Shown here one piece after another: positions 63,503 to 64,000 of a DNA stretch of 64,000 nt; position 1 is the stretch's first letter; each line of letters starts with the position of its first letter. Made by a program: the position numbers and the translations under genes. The stretch spans positions 52,410 to 116,409 of the forward strand of contig CALFWZ010000079.1 of NCBI GenBank assembly GCA_937928405.1, written 5' to 3'. This DNA is from an uncultured Saprospiraceae bacterium. Its GTDB lineage: Bacteria; Bacteroidota; Bacteroidia; Chitinophagales; Saprospiraceae. The notes under the pieces were generated by a model. It worked only from the letters and a program-made list of their open reading frames with translations, made no database searches and was not told where the DNA came from.

Positions 63503-63620
63503 ATTGAGTAAACTAAATGATAGTGGTTTTGGCTACGCGAGTATTAGACCGGCGTTCATCTTAAAAGATTAAACAAGAAGAAAACTCAATAGTTTTAAAC
63601 AACTTCAGTATAAAACAAAT

Positions 63621-64000
63621 GCGATAAAAGATCTAGACGAAAGAAGATCTTCCGCAATAAATTTGGAACATCTCAGCGTTCTCTGCGTCTCTGCGCAAAA
63701 AACGAAACTAAAAAGAAATCCCCGTCAAAACATCTCTACATCTCTGCGCGAAAAAAACCGTCAAAACATCTCTGCGTCTCTGCGCGAAAAAAACCGTCAA
63801 AACATCTCAGCGTTCTCTGCGCCTCTGCGCGAAAAACGAAACTAAAAAGAAATTCCCGTCAAAACATCTCTGCGTCTCTGCGCGAAAAAAACCGTCAAAA
63901 CATCTCAGCGTTCTCTGCGCCTCTGCGCGAAAAACGAAACTAAAAAGAAATCCCCGTCAAAATATCTCAGCATCTCTGCGCGAAAAAAACCGTCAAAACA
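63621..64000 (+). repeat. 36-bp tandem repeats, CTCTGCG type, copy 2
   Basis: The unit is about 36 bp (CCGTCAAAACATCTCTGCGT, then CTCTGCGCGAAAAAAA). A longer unit with AACGAAACTAAAAAGAAAT recurs at 63701, 63835 and 63933, spaced 134 and 98 bp, which differ by exactly one 36-bp unit. The array runs to the window edge. Confidence 0.75.

Noticed and set aside
63663..64000. Possible CRISPR array at the window end
   Set aside because: The repeated units are nearly identical along their whole length and there are no distinct spacers of constant size. It is a tandem repeat.

Overview
The window looks like AT-rich chromosome from a Bacteroidota species, probably of the Saprospiria. The grounds are signal peptides ending in '-SQ', weak Shine-Dalgarno sequences, calcium-binding repeats of the Saprospiraceae type ('CDDxDxCTxND ... 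DxDGDGIPDGCD'), AraC regulators with membrane-spanning sensors, and 'HDLRxP' histidine kinases. The taxonomic placement is inference. I saw no rRNA, tRNA or CRISPR array.

Region 1 (1-12.5 kb) is the end of a glycan or natural-product cluster. It holds a cut-off GT4 glycosyltransferase, a PIG-L deacetylase, a HAD nucleotidase, an acyltransferase, GT2 and GT1-like glycosyltransferases and two uncharacterised proteins. These are followed by a type II thioesterase, an Sfp-type phosphopantetheinyl transferase, TolC and HlyD export proteins, an SDR and an ABC ATPase. The assembly line that the thioesterase and transferase would serve, and the ABC permease, are not in the window. Two hairpin terminators close the region.

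Region 2 (13-42 kb) is a large polymorphic-toxin locus. Secreted companion genes (a HEAT-like protein, an 1153-aa protein, an FN3 protein and a convergent outer-membrane barrel) precede a 13-kb gene. That gene encodes FN3-like modules, one split by a ~500-residue coiled coil, then thrombospondin-type-3 calcium repeats, a zincin protease, a Hint self-cleaving domain and a C-terminal cytidine-deaminase-like toxin. Downstream is an immunity island: SUKH/SMI1 genes, an orphan deaminase toxin tip, an immunity gene split by an IS4-family element, a duplicated immunity module with a decayed copy, and further immunity-like genes bounded by near-identical hairpins.

Region 3 (42-49 kb) is ordinary chromosome: a DinB-like protein, an NTF2-like lipoprotein, a PQQ sugar dehydrogenase, an AraC regulator, a glycine-rich small protein and a photolyase-related protein whose Fe-S cysteines appear to be missing.

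Region 4 (48-62 kb) is a signalling island. Two divergent modules, each a giant CheB-CheR-PAS-histidine kinase plus a single-domain response regulator, flank a Ras-like small GTPase, a NarL-type regulator and a PAS histidine kinase. A further kinase and two small coiled-coil paralogues lie beside it. The window ends with two conserved hypothetical genes embedded in 36-bp 'CTCTGCG' tandem repeats.
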